Below, in pieces: positions 1-11,685 of a stretch of DNA of 64,000 nt. The notes below the pieces were generated by a model. The model had not been told where the DNA came from and did not search any database. It saw only the letters and a list, made by a program, of their open reading frames with translations. Both the position numbers and the translations under genes were made by a program. Source of the DNA: Xylona heveae TC161 (taxonomy: Eukaryota; Ascomycota; Xylonomycetes; Xylonales; Xylonaceae); assembly GCF_001619985.1 (NCBI RefSeq), contig NW_017264199.1, forward strand, positions 496,001-560,000. Direction: 5' to 3'. Numbering within the stretch: the stretch's first letter is position 1; each line of letters opens with the position of its first letter.

Positions 1-476
1 CCCGCTCCCGAAGCGCTCCTTTGCCCGACTTTTGGCGGCTCCCCCGTCTCATCCCCCCCAATCCTACTCTCTCATCTAAGCAACTCTCTCGATCGACGAT
101 TTCGTCTCCTACAAACTTTTCCATTTCCAACAACTTATTATCTTCGTTATGATTGACAAATTTATTCCTCGATCTGCGACGTGGTGAATTTCTTTAGCGG
201 CAGGCTGAGTTTCTCATCTTCTGCTTCCCTCTACGCCAAGCACGTCACGCCCTCCTTCTCCCAGCCTTACCCGATCTGTTGTTCCTGAAGCCCGCCTGCT
301 TAGGTGTCGTCACCTCCTCTCTTCCCTCTATCAACACAATAATCCAAGAAACACAATTCCGAGATTTGATACGCAGAGAGAGAGAGGATTTCAGGTAGGC
401 GGTCGACGCTGGAACGCTAGGGACTACCTCCTTGCCATCCCAAACGGCGCTTGCAGTTGCTTGCGTGACGTTCATC
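1..476. other. Leader/promoter region of the F-box/WD40 gene
   Basis: No supportable gene. The stretch is pyrimidine-rich (CT tracts around 1-130 and 290-340), as is common upstream of fungal genes. It presumably holds the promoter and 5' leader of the gene starting at 477. A short purine run (GAGAGAGAGAG) lies near 375. Confidence 0.5.
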
Positions 477-2764
477 ATGGACCGTCAATATGTTCAGAAG
501 ATGAGCATCGCTGAGAGACGTGCTTCACTCGCCGAGTCCAACGACGAATATATCTCTCAGATGACTGGCGCGACCCCTCTATCGTTTGCTGCCTCGCCTT
601 CACGCAACTCCCGAGACAAGGCCGCCTTCCCGCATGCGCGTCCACTCACCACCCCTGGCCGTGCAATCCCCTCAGCTATTCCCCACAATCTGCTTCCTTC
701 GGCACCCGCTTCTCCGCCTACTCCGGCGCCGAGCCCTACCCCCCATCAACGTGCTCCGAGTTGGAGCAACGCGGGAGAAAACGAGGATGCTTTTCTCAAA
801 GACGCTCGAGCCCATTTTAGCGGCTTAGGCGGTCCCGAGCGGCAGCGGTTTCTGGCCGAGCTTTTAAACTTGTGCAACAGTCAGCTTCTTAGTTTCGTTC
901 ACAGCTTTGTCAGCCCTCGATTGAAGAGAGATCCATTTCAGGCGTTGCCTACTGAGCTATGTTTGAGGGTGAGTGGCATGCGATGCGCATCAAAACATTG
1001 GGGAAAGCAGACCTTGGTTTCGTTGACATAGTTTAACTAGGTTCTGGCATTTATTGACGACCCCAAAACCCTCGCACGAGCCTCACAGGTATCGCGTCGA
1101 TGGCATGAGCTCCTCGCGGATGACATGACCTGGAAGAATCTATGTGACAAACATGCCTATCGTCGGCTATCGCAGGAATCCAGCATGCATCATGGACGTT
1201 CCCGTTCAAGCGCTCCTGGACGGCCTTCGCCCTATATTCACATTCCTCGATCCGCTTCGTATGACCCGTCATGGACTGGGCCCTCGAGTAGCACTCCAGA
1301 CCTCCCTAGTCATAGCCTCGACGATACCAATACTGCAAAGAGCGCCATCAGCAAGATTCGGCCAATTTCATACAAATCTCATTTTAAACAACGCTATATG
1401 GTTGAGACAGCATGGAGATCGGGCGGAACTGCCGTATCGCGCCACATCACGCCCGATCAAGGGGTAGTGACCAGCCTCCACTTGACAGATAAATATATTG
1501 TGGCTGCCTTGGACAACGCCAAGATACACGTATTTGATACCGATGGCAATAATCAAAAGACTCTGCAGGGACACGTCATGGGTGTATGGGCCATGGTGCC
1601 ATGGGACGACATTCTGGTCAGTGGTGGGTGCGACCGCGATGTCCGAGTCTGGAATATGGCAACAGGGTGAGGAATTTCCGTAGTTTGATCCTTTGGCGCG
1701 TCGTGATGTGCTAATATGGAAATTTGTCCGAAATTTTTAGACAGAGCATTCATACGCTGCGTGGCCACACGTCGACCGTTCGATGCTTAAAAATGTCGGA
1801 TGCAAACACAGCCATTTCTGGATCACGCGATACGACTCTGAGGATCTGGGATCTCGTCAATGGCGTCTGCAAAAATGTTCTGATCGGACATCAGGCAAGT
1901 GTACGCTGCTTGGAGATCAATGGGGATCTAGTTGTTTCTGGAAGTTATGATACCACCGCACGCATCTGGAGCATCTCTGGAGGTAGATGCCTCCGAGTCT
2001 TAACTGGTCATTTTAGTCAGATTTACGCCATTGCCTTTGATGGTAAACGAATCGTCACGGGAAGCCTTGACACCAGTGTCCGGGTCTGGGATCCTGCCAG
2101 TGGGTGAGTCGTCTTGACATGCGTCTTCTCTAGCACAACCGAAGCAAGAACTTGGTCTGATTCATGAAAACAGTCAATGTCAGGCAATTCTTCAAGGCCA
2201 CACCTCACTAGTTGGCCAACTTCAAATGCGAGGTGATACCCTTGTTACCGGTGGTTCGGATGGCTCTGTGCGAATCTGGTCCCTTCGAAAAATGGCACCC
2301 ATTCATCGGCTTGCTGCACATGACAACAGTGTAACGAGTTTGCAATTTGATGATGCTCGGGTGGTCAGCGGCGGAAGCGATGGCCGCGTCAAGGTGTGGG
2401 ACATGGAAACGGGCCACCTTGTACGAGAGCTTGGAACCCCTGCAGAACAAGTTTGGCGTGTCGCATTTGAAGAGGAAAAGGCCGTTATTATGGGCTCCCG
2501 TCAACAGCGAACCGTTATGGAGGTAAATGTCTCCGCTAGAAGCTCATTCACCCAAATGTACTAAACCGTATCTAGGTGTGGTCGTTTTCGCCCCCAGAGG
2601 AAGTGGTTCAGGAGGATCGTTCTTCGCGAAGCCCGGTCAGTGCCCCTGAGCAGACCATGCCAGACTATGTGGGTGAGCCAATGGCTGAGCAAGTTGAAGC
2701 GTCGACGACGGCGCCGACAGACTTGACCATGGACGACGCAATGGAGGGTGCGATCGATCCATGA
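477..2764 (+). CDS. F-box/WD40-repeat protein, Cdc4/Fbw7-like SCF substrate receptor
   Basis: Five exons: 477-968, 1041-1666, 1741-2103, 2174-2522, 2576-2764; 672 aa. All introns are GT-AG and frames join exactly. The start is the ATG at 477; an open stretch from 432 begins with TTG and was not used. Residues 1-150 are Ser/Pro-rich and probably disordered. An F-box lies at about 153-198 (ALPTELCLRVLAFIDD, then RASQVSRRWHELL). Seven or so WD40 blades follow from about 300 to 620 (GHTSTVRCLKM, SGSRDTTLRIWDL, SGSYDTTARIWSI, TGSLDTSVRVWDP, TGGSDGSVRIWSL, SGGSDGRVKVWDM). A short acidic tail ends the protein. In the family the F-box binds Skp1 and the propeller recognises phosphodegrons for ubiquitination. 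Substrates cannot be read from sequence. The alternative is a Pop1/MET30-type paralogue; the architecture is certain, the orthology less so. Confidence 0.9.
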
Positions 2765-4932
2765 TGAGACAAGGATGACAGATTGACAAAAGCCCGGTAG
2801 TCATCGTACGAGAAGTGGTAAGCCTCATACCTTATCTTCATGATTCTCAAGCGAGCGCCTGAGTCGGGCTGGGAGTTGTCGCGCGCGAGGCGTTCGGTTG
2901 AATATGATCTCGAACTCTTTAAGTGGCATTGGACACATATATTTGCATTTCTTTTAACGTAACGGAGTGGCCGGACCTCTGTCCCTCATGGCTGGTCCAT
3001 GCAGTGTCATTTATCGTTCACGGGCGGGACCTGGTGGGATATGGCGAGCCATTGTGCTTTTATTGATTGATATCTTCGACATCACATCTGGGCGGAACTG
3101 CTCTGGGAGTGCAGGAGTCATTTGATGCTTTAAATTGATGACAGCGTTGGCGGAGGCGTTGCTATTTCGTTTGCTTTTTCTGTTTATTTGTCGCATGGTT
3201 CATGATGATGATGGAATTTATATCTTCCACGGAAGGCGCGTTGCATGTTATCTGACGCGCGGCTTTTTTCTCCTGTCTTCCATAGTGCTAATTTCCGACG
3301 TTGCTCGAAGTTGCTTTGCTGGGTTGTGTTCTCCCACGACAAATCTCCACGGATTGTTGAGTTTATTTAAGCGGGCGAAAACCAGCGAGCCGAGATATGG
3401 TTGCAGTGTTATAATCAAATACTTCAAAGACTTCAATACGAAAAACAATTCTAACATTGTATGATGACTGCTATGGCTGTCTTCTCGATTGTGTCGAGTT
3501 GCATTTGAATGTAATTTTTCATAATGACTATAGAAAACACAATAATAAATCAATCATCATTCCCCGAACTTACCGTCTGAGTTTAACCGCCCCATTTCAA
3601 GTCTAGTTTACTCTGGTGCGGCCTCAATTGTCTACCTATGTCTATGACAGGAACAGCTTTGGCCGTGGCATCATCATCTAGTTAAGGGAGAGATTGCTCT
3701 ATTTCGCTATCACATAGTCATATCTTCTGCACAATCCAAGTCAAGATATTGGACGACCCGTCTGACGTCTAGGTTTGTTAAGATTTTCGCGTTGCAATCT
3801 TATCTAAGCGCGCAACGGTCGATTTTGTATTCCCAAACCTCACACTCACAAGCACCAACCCACGACCATCTGGTGACGTGGGGAGAGCTCTACAAATAAA
3901 GGAAGTCATTGATTCCGAAATTGGATTATCAGATCGAATATCATGTCGTTTTTCCAGATTGATTCTAAGTATATGAGATCACGGCCATCTTCTCTTTGGC
4001 CATTTCGGCATGATTTGTTGAAAAACGACGGTCCGGGACGAATCTGGGAATTGTGATTGGCAAGTCAATTCAATCCGATCCTACGGAAGGGCTCGGGAAA
4101 GGTTTTTTGACTAGGTTGGAACGGCGTGGAAGATCCGGTCAGAACTAGGGCAGGGGCGAAAAGGTTCGAGAAAAGACGGATCGGCATGCCAGCATGTAAT
4201 TGGCATGAGCTGGCTCGGCAGCGGGCGCTGGCGACAGCAGTCTCGGCGATTTTGTGGGCCTCATGATGAAAAAGATGAAAAACACGAGGATGATAGTCCA
4301 CTTTCAGTGCGCCTTCTCTTGCGTGATCGCCATCGCATGGAAAAGCAAAACTGACTGACCTGGTTGACGGGTACTAAAACAAGGTTATTAAGCATGACAG
4401 AGTATCAGAAAGGTCAAAAGCGGAGAACTGGTCCCAAGTGGCGGACCCATAGTGTCCATTCTCTGGGATCCGAACATGGAGACCCTAGTCTTGTTTTCAT
4501 TTCTTTGACACATTCGTTGCTGTTCTTCCGACAAATCTAACTCCTCCAGGCAAGAATGGCGTATCTGGGTACTTTTGGTGTCGATGTCGTGATTTACAAC
4601 ATTGTGCACATCTTTCGCAACTCGTGTCAGATCAAGAGGCAAATATGGCTGACAGAATGGCCCAAATACCCTTCTTCATCCGGGTGAGAAGAAATGTTGA
4701 GTTCTCTCTCGTGCCACCTCACATTTTTCTGATTGCGGCGAGTCTGATTTGAAACGCGATCATTTCGCGGACAAGGACGAGGACACCTTGCTGTTTTCGC
4801 CGACGTCTTCATTGATTCTTTGTTTTCTGCCCCACTGAATACCTCCGTTTCTGCCCTACGGAGGCTATTTCTCTCATCCCGCGGATAGATCACACTTGAC
4901 TTCAAGACGTCTTAGGCGTCTCTGGTATCATC
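2765..4932. other. Intergenic region, no gene seen
   Basis: About 2.2 kb between two co-directional genes. All open frames here are short (under 110 codons), lack family resemblance and lie on both strands with no splice-compatible partners. It should hold the 3' end of the F-box gene and the promoter of the transporter. The segment just before 4933 is pyrimidine-rich. I see no tRNA or repeat. Confidence 0.5.
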
Positions 4933-7320
4933 ATGCGATTCTCCCACGAGAGCACCCGCGAGTCCAACCACGATGGCTTTTCAACTGTTTTCAACGGTCA
5001 TGCAGTAGATGCAGATGGAATTGCCGTGGCTGCTCCTCCACTGCCGGTCAAAAATCCAGCAAAAGAAGATGTCGATCCCAACGTCGACGAGAGCGTTGCA
5101 GGTGGCGAGTTTGAAAAGATTGAGGAGGAGAGTCATGATCACCCTGAGGTAGCTGCTCTCCCTATCGAGGTTCGGCAGCTCGTCAGCCTCGACGACGATC
5201 CGACGCTCCCTACCATTACTTTCCGCTATTTCATCCTCTCGATCATCTTTGTCGTTCCTGGTGCATTTCTTTCGCAGATGAGCCATTTCCGTACGACTCA
5301 AGCTCCCTACTCGGTATTCTTTGTTCAAATTGCCTGCCATTACGTCGGGCATTTCCTGGCTAAAGTTCTCCCCAATTGGGTAATCCGTGTCCCTTTTACG
5401 AAGTACTCCTTCAGCTTAAACCCGGGGCCGTGGAGCATCAAAGAGCATGTTCTGGTCACTTTGACTGCGGCATCCGGTGCCAACTATAATCTCCTATATG
5501 CTCCCATCTCAATGGCCGAGCTTTTCTACGGCGAAACGATCCATCCAGCTGTTGCAATCTTTTTCATGTTTGCCATTACCTGGATTGGATATGCTTTTGC
5601 GGCTATTGCTCGTCAACTTCTTCTCTACGAGCCCAATTACATTTGGCCACAAGCTTTGATGCAGACCACTCTGTTCGAAACCTTCCGCAAGGTCGACCGA
5701 TCCTCTCCTCTTGCTCGGCGCCAAATGCTTGTATTCTTTCTCTCACTTCTCGGCATGACACTCTGGCAATTCTTGCCAGAATACGTCTTTCCCTTCCTCT
5801 CGTCACTTGCGTTCCTCTGCTGGGTCGCGCCGCACGACAAGGTTGCAAATTTTATGGGCTCAGGCATGAGCGGCATGGGGTTTTTGAATCTGACTCTGGA
5901 CTGGTCAAATATCAACTGGAATGGCTCTTCTATCATGCTTACACCATGGTGGACGCAAGTCGTCTTGTTCTGCGCTTTCGTATTCAACTGCTGGATTCTC
6001 CTCCCTGCCGCGAAATGGGGCAACTTGGGATCCTATAAGGAAGGATTGATGTCTAACAAACTCCTTACCGCCAACGGCACGAAATATCCCGTTCTCGAAG
6101 TGCTCAATCCGGACTATACTCTTAATCAAACCGCCTATGCCGAAAATGGCCCCATCTACATGGGTGTGCAGTACATCTGGAACACATTCTTTGACTACGC
6201 CAAGATCCCGTCTGCATTTACATGGATCATTCTTTTTGGGTTCGCCAACCTCAGCGTCAATGCCAAACGCCTCTGGAACTCTCGCATCCGTGGCGACCGG
6301 AACAAAGGCGAAGGTATCAACCATCAGTACCACGACAGACTAAACGTTTTGCAGCGCGCGTACAAGGAAGTCCCCTTTTGGTGGTATTTTGCGCTGTTTT
6401 CGGTTGCATTCGTTATCATCATCACCTGTCTGGCCAAGGGCTATTTCTTTATCCCGCTCTGGACGTTCTTCATCGCTCTCGCGACCGGCATCGTCATTGT
6501 CATTCCTATGGGCTGGCTGTACGCCATATCCAACTACCAGGTCGCAATCGGATCCTTCAATGAACTCATTTACGGTCTCATGGTACACTCCCCCGCTGGC
6601 GGCAACCACTTCCACCCTTGCGGGCCGTCCACTTACGGTGCTATCGCCGGAGACGCATGGTATCGTGCTCAGTACATGCTTCAGGACCAGAAGATCGGGC
6701 ATTACATGCATATGCCTCCGCGAACAGTCTTTTTCTCTCAGGTCTTCGGGACAATTCTAGGCATTCCCATGAACTACGGCGTTATCCGCTGGGTGCTCAA
6801 TACCAAACGCGACTACATCTCTGGGGCCAAGCCCGACCCGCTACACCAATGGACTGGCCAAGCCTTGCAGAGCTCCAATACTCTCGGCGTTCAATACGCT
6901 GTCATTGGACCCAAGCGCATGTTCTCCCAGGCTCTTTTTGCTCCTCTTCCCTGGGCGTTCCTCGTCGGCGCTTTCGCTCCGTTCGTATTTTACGGCCTTC
7001 ATCGCGTTTTCCCTCGCGCGCGGTTTGACCTGTGGAACATCACCATCTTCTTTTCCGGAATGTCCGTCTTCTATGGTAACTTGTCTACGGGTTATACCTC
7101 TGCAATTATTGGTGGCTTCGTGGTCATGTACTGGGTTTATAGACGCCATTTCCAATTCTGGAAAAGGTATAACTACATGGTTGCTGCAGCATTCGATGCC
7201 GCCTTCAACCTCAACATGTTGCTCATTTTCTTGTTCTTTGGTGCAGGAAAGCAGGTTAAGATGCCGAATTGGTGGGGCAATAATGCCGATTCGACCGAAC
7301 GATGCTTTGCTTCAAGCTAA
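4933..7320 (+). CDS. OPT-family oligopeptide transporter (Isp4/Opt type)
   Basis: A single uninterrupted 795-aa frame starting at an ATG. The first ~85 residues are hydrophilic and acidic, as in fungal PT-clade OPT proteins. The rest is strongly hydrophobic with about 14-16 predicted membrane spans. The family signature NPGPWSIKEHV starts near residue 163, and further typical stretches include SANYNLL-like GANYNLLYAPISM, the FWWYFALF segment and QVAIGSFNELIYGLM followed by GGNHFHPCGP. These proteins import tetra-/pentapeptides or glutathione by proton symport at the plasma membrane. Length and motifs fit a complete functional transporter. Substrate cannot be told; an oligopeptide or glutathione substrate is the family default, and yellow-stripe metal-chelate transporters are less similar. 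It is intronless, unlike most neighbours. Confidence 0.93.
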   Translation: MRFSHESTRESNHDGFSTVFNGHAVDADGIAVAAPPLPVKNPAKEDVDPNVDESVAGGEFEKIEEESHDHPEVAALPIEVRQLVSLDDDPTLPTITFRYFILSIIFVVPGAFLSQMSHFRTTQAPYSVFFVQIACHYVGHFLAKVLPNWVIRVPFTKYSFSLNPGPWSIKEHVLVTLTAASGANYNLLYAPISMAELFYGETIHPAVAIFFMFAITWIGYAFAAIARQLLLYEPNYIWPQALMQTTLFETFRKVDRSSPLARRQMLVFFLSLLGMTLWQFLPEYVFPFLSSLAFLCWVAPHDKVANFMGSGMSGMGFLNLTLDWSNINWNGSSIMLTPWWTQVVLFCAFVFNCWILLPAAKWGNLGSYKEGLMSNKLLTANGTKYPVLEVLNPDYTLNQTAYAENGPIYMGVQYIWNTFFDYAKIPSAFTWIILFGFANLSVNAKRLWNSRIRGDRNKGEGINHQYHDRLNVLQRAYKEVPFWWYFALFSVAFVIIITCLAKGYFFIPLWTFFIALATGIVIVIPMGWLYAISNYQVAIGSFNELIYGLMVHSPAGGNHFHPCGPSTYGAIAGDAWYRAQYMLQDQKIGHYMHMPPRTVFFSQVFGTILGIPMNYGVIRWVLNTKRDYISGAKPDPLHQWTGQALQSSNTLGVQYAVIGPKRMFSQALFAPLPWAFLVGAFAPFVFYGLHRVFPRARFDLWNITIFFSGMSVFYGNLSTGYTSAIIGGFVVMYWVYRRHFQFWKRYNYMVAAAFDAAFNLNMLLIFLFFGAGKQVKMPNWWGNNADSTERCFASS

Positions 7321-7877
7321 AAATCGGGTTCTACAGCAAAATTTGGTTTGATTCTTCTATACTTTGGAGGAGCCATGGACGCATAAAAACAGGCGTTAGA
7401 TATTGCTTTTCTATTAGCGGCAGGTCTGCATTTGATACCACTTCGTACTGTATTCAATTTCGATCGAATCAAGAATTCTTTCATGACAATGAAACGACCC
7501 CATCTTTTGACTTCAATCTTGAAAAGTAATAATATACAAGATGATGGCATTAATGAAAAAGCTTGGTGCTGCAGTCGGATGACTTGCTCAAAAGTTGTAA
7601 ACAATTTCGAGCCTGCCAGGACTCTGCGCCTCGAACTCACAGGACAAGTTCGGGCTATGCGTGTATTACATAATCCGTGGTGGCGCTCACTCGCACCCGA
7701 CCCGCGCCTCGTACCACGACCGCAAGGGCGACTAACTGGCCAACCCCCACGACTAAGCCGACATACGTACAGTGTAGTAGCTTCGCAATATACCCTCTTT
7801 GGACCCGCGATCAGGCTCTCCAGCGCAACCTATATAGCTTATTTTTGCAAGACTTTTCAGTCTTGTCGGTATTTACG
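7321..7877. other. Intergenic region with promoter of the downstream gene
   Basis: Contains the 3' end of the transporter gene and the promoter of the next gene. No coding segment is supportable. The proximal part carries a TATA-like box (see 7831-7836). Confidence 0.5.
7831..7836 (+). promoter_or_regulatory. Putative TATA box of the acidic-protein gene
   Basis: TATATA lies 42 nt upstream of the ATG at 7878, within CCTATATAGC. Position and composition fit a TATA element with a short leader. Fungal promoters often lack clear TATA boxes, so this is suggestive only. Confidence 0.35.
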
Positions 7878-10024
7878 ATGGCTCCAGTACGTACGCCTTA
7901 GATCGCAGGATGAACGCGTCCCTTCACAGTGCCCAAACTAATAGAATATCGCAGTACCGCCCAAGTGGAAGATCAAGCCGCTCTGGTCGGAGCCAGATTG
8001 ACCACGATGTTTTTGAAGGACTTCCTGTTCGAAACTGGCGCCGTACAACCATGAGCGTCGGCGCGCCAGCAAGAATGGAAGCGACGTTGCCGCATCACTT
8101 ACAACTCGAGCTTCCCATGCCAAAGGAATCGCATCTGCTCAGCCCCATGAGCAGAGCACTACTTCAAGCTGCGCGGGCAGGCACAATGAACCAACCTCCT
8201 GCACAACAGGCGGACAAAGAACAGGAGAGCAGTACCGAAGGTCAAGAGGACGAATCAGCGAAGACGTTGGTCGCAAAGCGGTGGACGGCAGTGCCTCGCA
8301 GTCAAGAAGGACCAGAGCCCGAATTTTTGGCAAAGAAGAGAAAGGGCCTGTCGTCAAGACCGATTGGCACGCTGGCTGACGGTGACTTGCATGTGACGAA
8401 GCGCACGAAAATCCGAAAAGTCGACGCGAATGGAAATACTTATGTCATTGACATGGTGGTAACGGATGGGCAGAATATTGATGGCGAAGTCATAGAAGAG
8501 ATTGTTACAACGGATGGACAAGACGCTAGTGCTGGCTTCGGCGCAGATGGTGGTGCTGCGCAAGGCACAGAGACGCCGATACGGAAAAAGCCTATGCCGC
8601 CTCGAAGGAAGCCGAAGAATTGGAAGAGAAAAGTACAATTTCTCGCCAATAAAGAAGCAGGAGCGGACGAGTCATCAGCGGCTCAAACGCCCATGGATTC
8701 TGGCGAAGATACTGGCTCTGCAGCAGCAGGGATGGATGGAGAAAATGAAGATGTCCCGATGTCCGACACCGCGGACCTCCCCGAGGCCGAGGCTGATGAT
8801 GAAGATGAGAAAATGGACGAAGACGAAGACGATGAAGAGGACACTAAAGTCGGCGCTGATGAAAGAGAGGCTTCCACTGAGAATAAGCCTGACGTTACGG
8901 GTAACGAGCCCGTCGTTGCTCAGCATCAAGACCCATCTATTGCTACGGAAGCGCCGTCAGATTTGAAAGATGAGCAGCCAAGTGTGCAGGAACAACCAAG
9001 TGTGCAACCGGAGTTGGAACCGAAGCCCGAGGATGCTCAAGGAACAGAGTCGGTATCTGCAGTTGAGGCAGAGGCGCCTAAGGAAGAGCAGTCTGTCGCT
9101 CAGACCAATGAGCCAGAGCTTCCTCGGCCTCAGGATTCATCGAACGTCGCGGAAGAACCTTCGATCTCTCACGACGAGCAGCAAAATGTGCAGCCAGAAG
9201 AGAAACCGTTAGAAGAGAAGCCCGTAGAAGAGCAGCCAGCGGAAGAGAAACCAGCAGAGGTTAAGGCAGCAGAAGAGGAGCCAGTAGAAGTGAAGCCTGA
9301 AGAGAGCACGCCAGCAGAATTAACATCTGCGCCTGATTCAAATGATGCAAATAAACCAGAACCCACGCCTCCTTCCGAAGCGCCAGTCGATAATCAATCG
9401 GAAACTCCAGCGGAGGAACCAAGCAAGGTCCAAACCCCGGTTGCACCTGAATCACAACCTGAACCACAACCCGAAAAACGGCCTGAGCAACATCTCGAGC
9501 CAGAGCCTCACCAACAAGTTGAAGCTACTCCTTCGGCCGAAGTGCCCAAACTCGAAACCGAGACCGAAAACGCAGCTCCCGATGACGCAGTTCCAGCTTC
9601 AGAGATCGAGCACACGCCACCTCCTCTTTCTCAGTCCTTGGAATCCCAATTGGCTGGTTCAACTGAACCTGAACCTCAACCCAAAGCGGAACCTGAAGTA
9701 CTTTCTGAGACTGAGAATCAACCCACAAGTCAAGATGGTGTCGATGGACAAGAAGCACCCGCTGCGCCTGGCGCTGTGCAGGGCCAAGGACAAGAAAGTC
9801 CCAGCGGTCCCAACGCACCGCTGACATCAGAGTCACTGGATACTCAAAAGGCGGAGCAGGCGGAGCAGGCAGAGCAGGCAGAGCAGGCAGAGCAGGCAGA
9901 GCAAGAACCGCAGGCACCTCTCAATGACGAGGCCGCCACGCAGGAGGCCCCCGCGGAGAATTCTGTGCCTCCTCCAAGTGAAAGCCAAGAGGCCAATACT
10001 GCTTCTGAAGAGAATGATTCATAG
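7878..10024 (+). CDS. Acidic, Glu/Pro-rich low-complexity protein, fungal-specific, function unknown
   Basis: Proposed start ATG 7878 (Met-Ala-Pro), intron 7887-7954 (donor GTACGT, branch-like ACTAAT, acceptor CGCAG), then an open frame to 10024; about 692 aa. The recognisable part is near the N-terminus: RMEATLPHH, HLLSPMSRALLQAAR, KRWTAVPRSQEGPEPEFLAK and KVDANGNTYVIDMVV, which look like a conserved fungal family I cannot name. From about residue 230 the protein is disordered and acidic: DEDEKMDEDEDDEED near 290, EEKP/EEQP repeats at 9195-9300 and six AEQ repeats at 9850-9905. The very start is uncertain: protein-like peptides occur in other frames at 7954-8050 (see findings), so the true N-terminus may differ. 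It could be a chromatin or nuclear protein judged by composition only. Confidence 0.6.
9847..9906 (+). repeat. Tandem 9-nt coding repeat (Ala-Glu-Gln)
   Basis: GCGGAGCAG/GCAGAGCAG is repeated about six times in frame, encoding Ala-Glu-Gln units in the C-terminal part of the acidic protein. The near-identical copies suggest replication slippage. Confidence 0.85.
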
Positions 10025-10518
10025 AAGAAAAAAAAGAAAGAATTGTTTGTTCTATTGTCAATTGTGATACCCTGATTATTATAAAGTTTAATATATATAT
10101 CGTTTCTTAAAATTGTGTTTATATATCATTTCTAAGTTTGTTTAGCAGTGTTGGGATTCTCATGGAACAATGTGTTGGGTTGCAACGTCTTGGATGGTCG
10201 ACGCGGCTCCATTTACTGGTGCAATCAAATTGTTAATCATCCAAATCCCGTTCTTTCTAAGTTGAATTCAGGTTGCCTCATCAACGTCTTCAAAGGATCC
10301 AAGATAAGTTAGAGGTATAGAGAGGTTTGGGCTTGCCAAACCTGCTCTTCCCGGTCGTCGTGAAAAGGTTATCGTGCCAGAAATATTTGGGTTACTAGAA
10401 TGCTGAGACGGGAAGTTCCCCCCCCCTGAACTCTGCAAAACACTGCTCATCTGTGTCTAATCGGTTGAGGCGGTCGAGGGGCAAAAAAAGAAGGGCCCTG
10501 AGGGCCAAAAAATTGAAA
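10025..10518. other. Intergenic, no gene seen
   Basis: AT-rich 3' region of the acidic-protein gene (TTTAATATATATATCG near 10090) followed by unremarkable sequence up to the tRNA-Phe gene. The only open frames are short and unsupported. Confidence 0.45.
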
Positions 10519-10631
10519 TGTCGTCTCTGTGGATCGAACACAGTACCTCCAGATAACTAGCGACTTACATCGCGCGTTTTGGACAGAAGTTGGGCTTCAG
10601 TCTGGCGCTCTCCCAATTGAGCTAAGACGAC
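10519..10631 (-). tRNA. tRNA-Phe (GAA) with a 40-nt intron
   Basis: Read on the minus strand, the acceptor stem is GTCGTCT paired with AGACGAC, with A73. The D arm reads TAGCTCAATTGGGAGAGC. The anticodon arm is CCAGA, loop CTGAAG plus A, TCTGG, giving anticodon GAA. The T arm is CTGTG-TTCGATC-CACAG. The gene is interrupted between positions 37 and 38 by a 40-nt intron (10555-10594). The mature tRNA is 73 nt, the normal length. Confidence 0.93.
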
Positions 10632-10710
10632 TGGCGATAAGATAACCATCCGAATAACTCTGTACAGATTTCTTGTTAGAAGTGAGCGTAACGAACGATT
10701 TGTTGTCCCG

Positions 10711-11685
10711 TCATGTGCAGCATACTTCTTCTCGTCTTCTCTTTCTCAAGCACTTGATGGCGTAAATCCATTCATCAATGAATATAAACATCCACAAAAG
10801 GATAAAGGCTAGCGCAATGAGTGCTGTCCCAGTCAGGCTCAGGATGCTGAACCAGCGAGAGGTGGTCCAAAAAGCCACCCAGTGTTCGCTGGACACCTGC
10901 TCAACGGCCATACCCACCTGCATGGAGTTCAGGAGGGTAGTAACTACCGCGAAGACAAAGAGAACCGGGCCATAAAATCTTCCAAAGATGTCGCTATATT
11001 GGCCGTGGACTTGTTCATAGTAGAACCTCCGGAGCAAGAAGGGAGCGTAGAAGTTGAGCCGAGAAAGGCGGATCTCGCCGTAGCAATATCGACCAGAGAC
11101 ATCAACGTCCCGGACGCGGTCGAGCTCCGATATGAAGTCACAGAATCTTGGCCAGTCCACATCTTTCGGGACCAGACGTAGGTGCTCTTGTTGGGCAATG
11201 AAGAAGTCGGTTTCATGTTGGATCAAATACCGGTACGTCCGTAAGTATCCCAGGGCTGCCGATCTTAAGACAGCGCAGAGGTCACCGAGTTCAGTGGATT
11301 TGCCGGAAAGGAACAAGTCCCAAAATGCGTACGAAAGAAGATAACGAGGCAGAGGCTTAATAAAGATTCGGTCGTGGATCCATACCAGATGTAGGCGAGG
11401 ATCCTCCGTAACGACAATCTCACGACCTTTGACTTTTTGTCGATGCAACGGATTGATGTTGGAACTGGACTGAGTCGACATCACCCAGAGATACGGCGCA
11501 ATGGCCTCGAGATCCCTCGCATAAAGCTCCTTCTCGAGGAAGCTTCTCAGGATAGAAGGAGTGTCGAGTTTGATGTACGGATGACCCGGTAGTGTTGTGG
11601 TGGGTTTCACTTTGCTCGGGGTTGCTGTATCGTCGAGATCACTGCAGAGCTGGTAGCATTTTACGAAAGGGAGGGAGTATAGCAT
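10711..11685 (-). CDS. DUF6601-type fungal membrane protein, function unknown
   Basis: Intronless frame of 324 aa from the ATG at 11685; the frame extends 3 codons upstream but only to a TTG. The family-like core reads GREIVVTEDPRLHLVWIHDR then FIKPLPRYLLSYAFWDLFL, followed by a conserved soluble stretch (LVPKDVDWPRFCDFISELD). Two membrane spans lie near the C-terminus: about residues 236-260 (GPVLFVFAVVTTLL) and 280-305 (ILSLTGTALIALAFILLW). It ends with a basic Cys-containing tail (CLRKRRREEVCC). I recognise this arrangement as the DUF6601 family of filamentous fungi, whose members are often near heterokaryon-incompatibility or effector-type genes; its biochemical role is unknown. It lies back-to-back with the NLR that starts at 12147. 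Confidence 0.75.
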   Translation of the reverse strand: MLYSLPFVKCYQLCSDLDDTATPSKVKPTTTLPGHPYIKLDTPSILRSFLEKELYARDLEAIAPYLWVMSTQSSSNINPLHRQKVKGREIVVTEDPRLHLVWIHDRIFIKPLPRYLLSYAFWDLFLSGKSTELGDLCAVLRSAALGYLRTYRYLIQHETDFFIAQQEHLRLVPKDVDWPRFCDFISELDRVRDVDVSGRYCYGEIRLSRLNFYAPFLLRRFYYEQVHGQYSDIFGRFYGPVLFVFAVVTTLLNSMQVGMAVEQVSSEHWVAFWTTSRWFSILSLTGTALIALAFILLWMFIFIDEWIYAIKCLRKRRREEVCCT

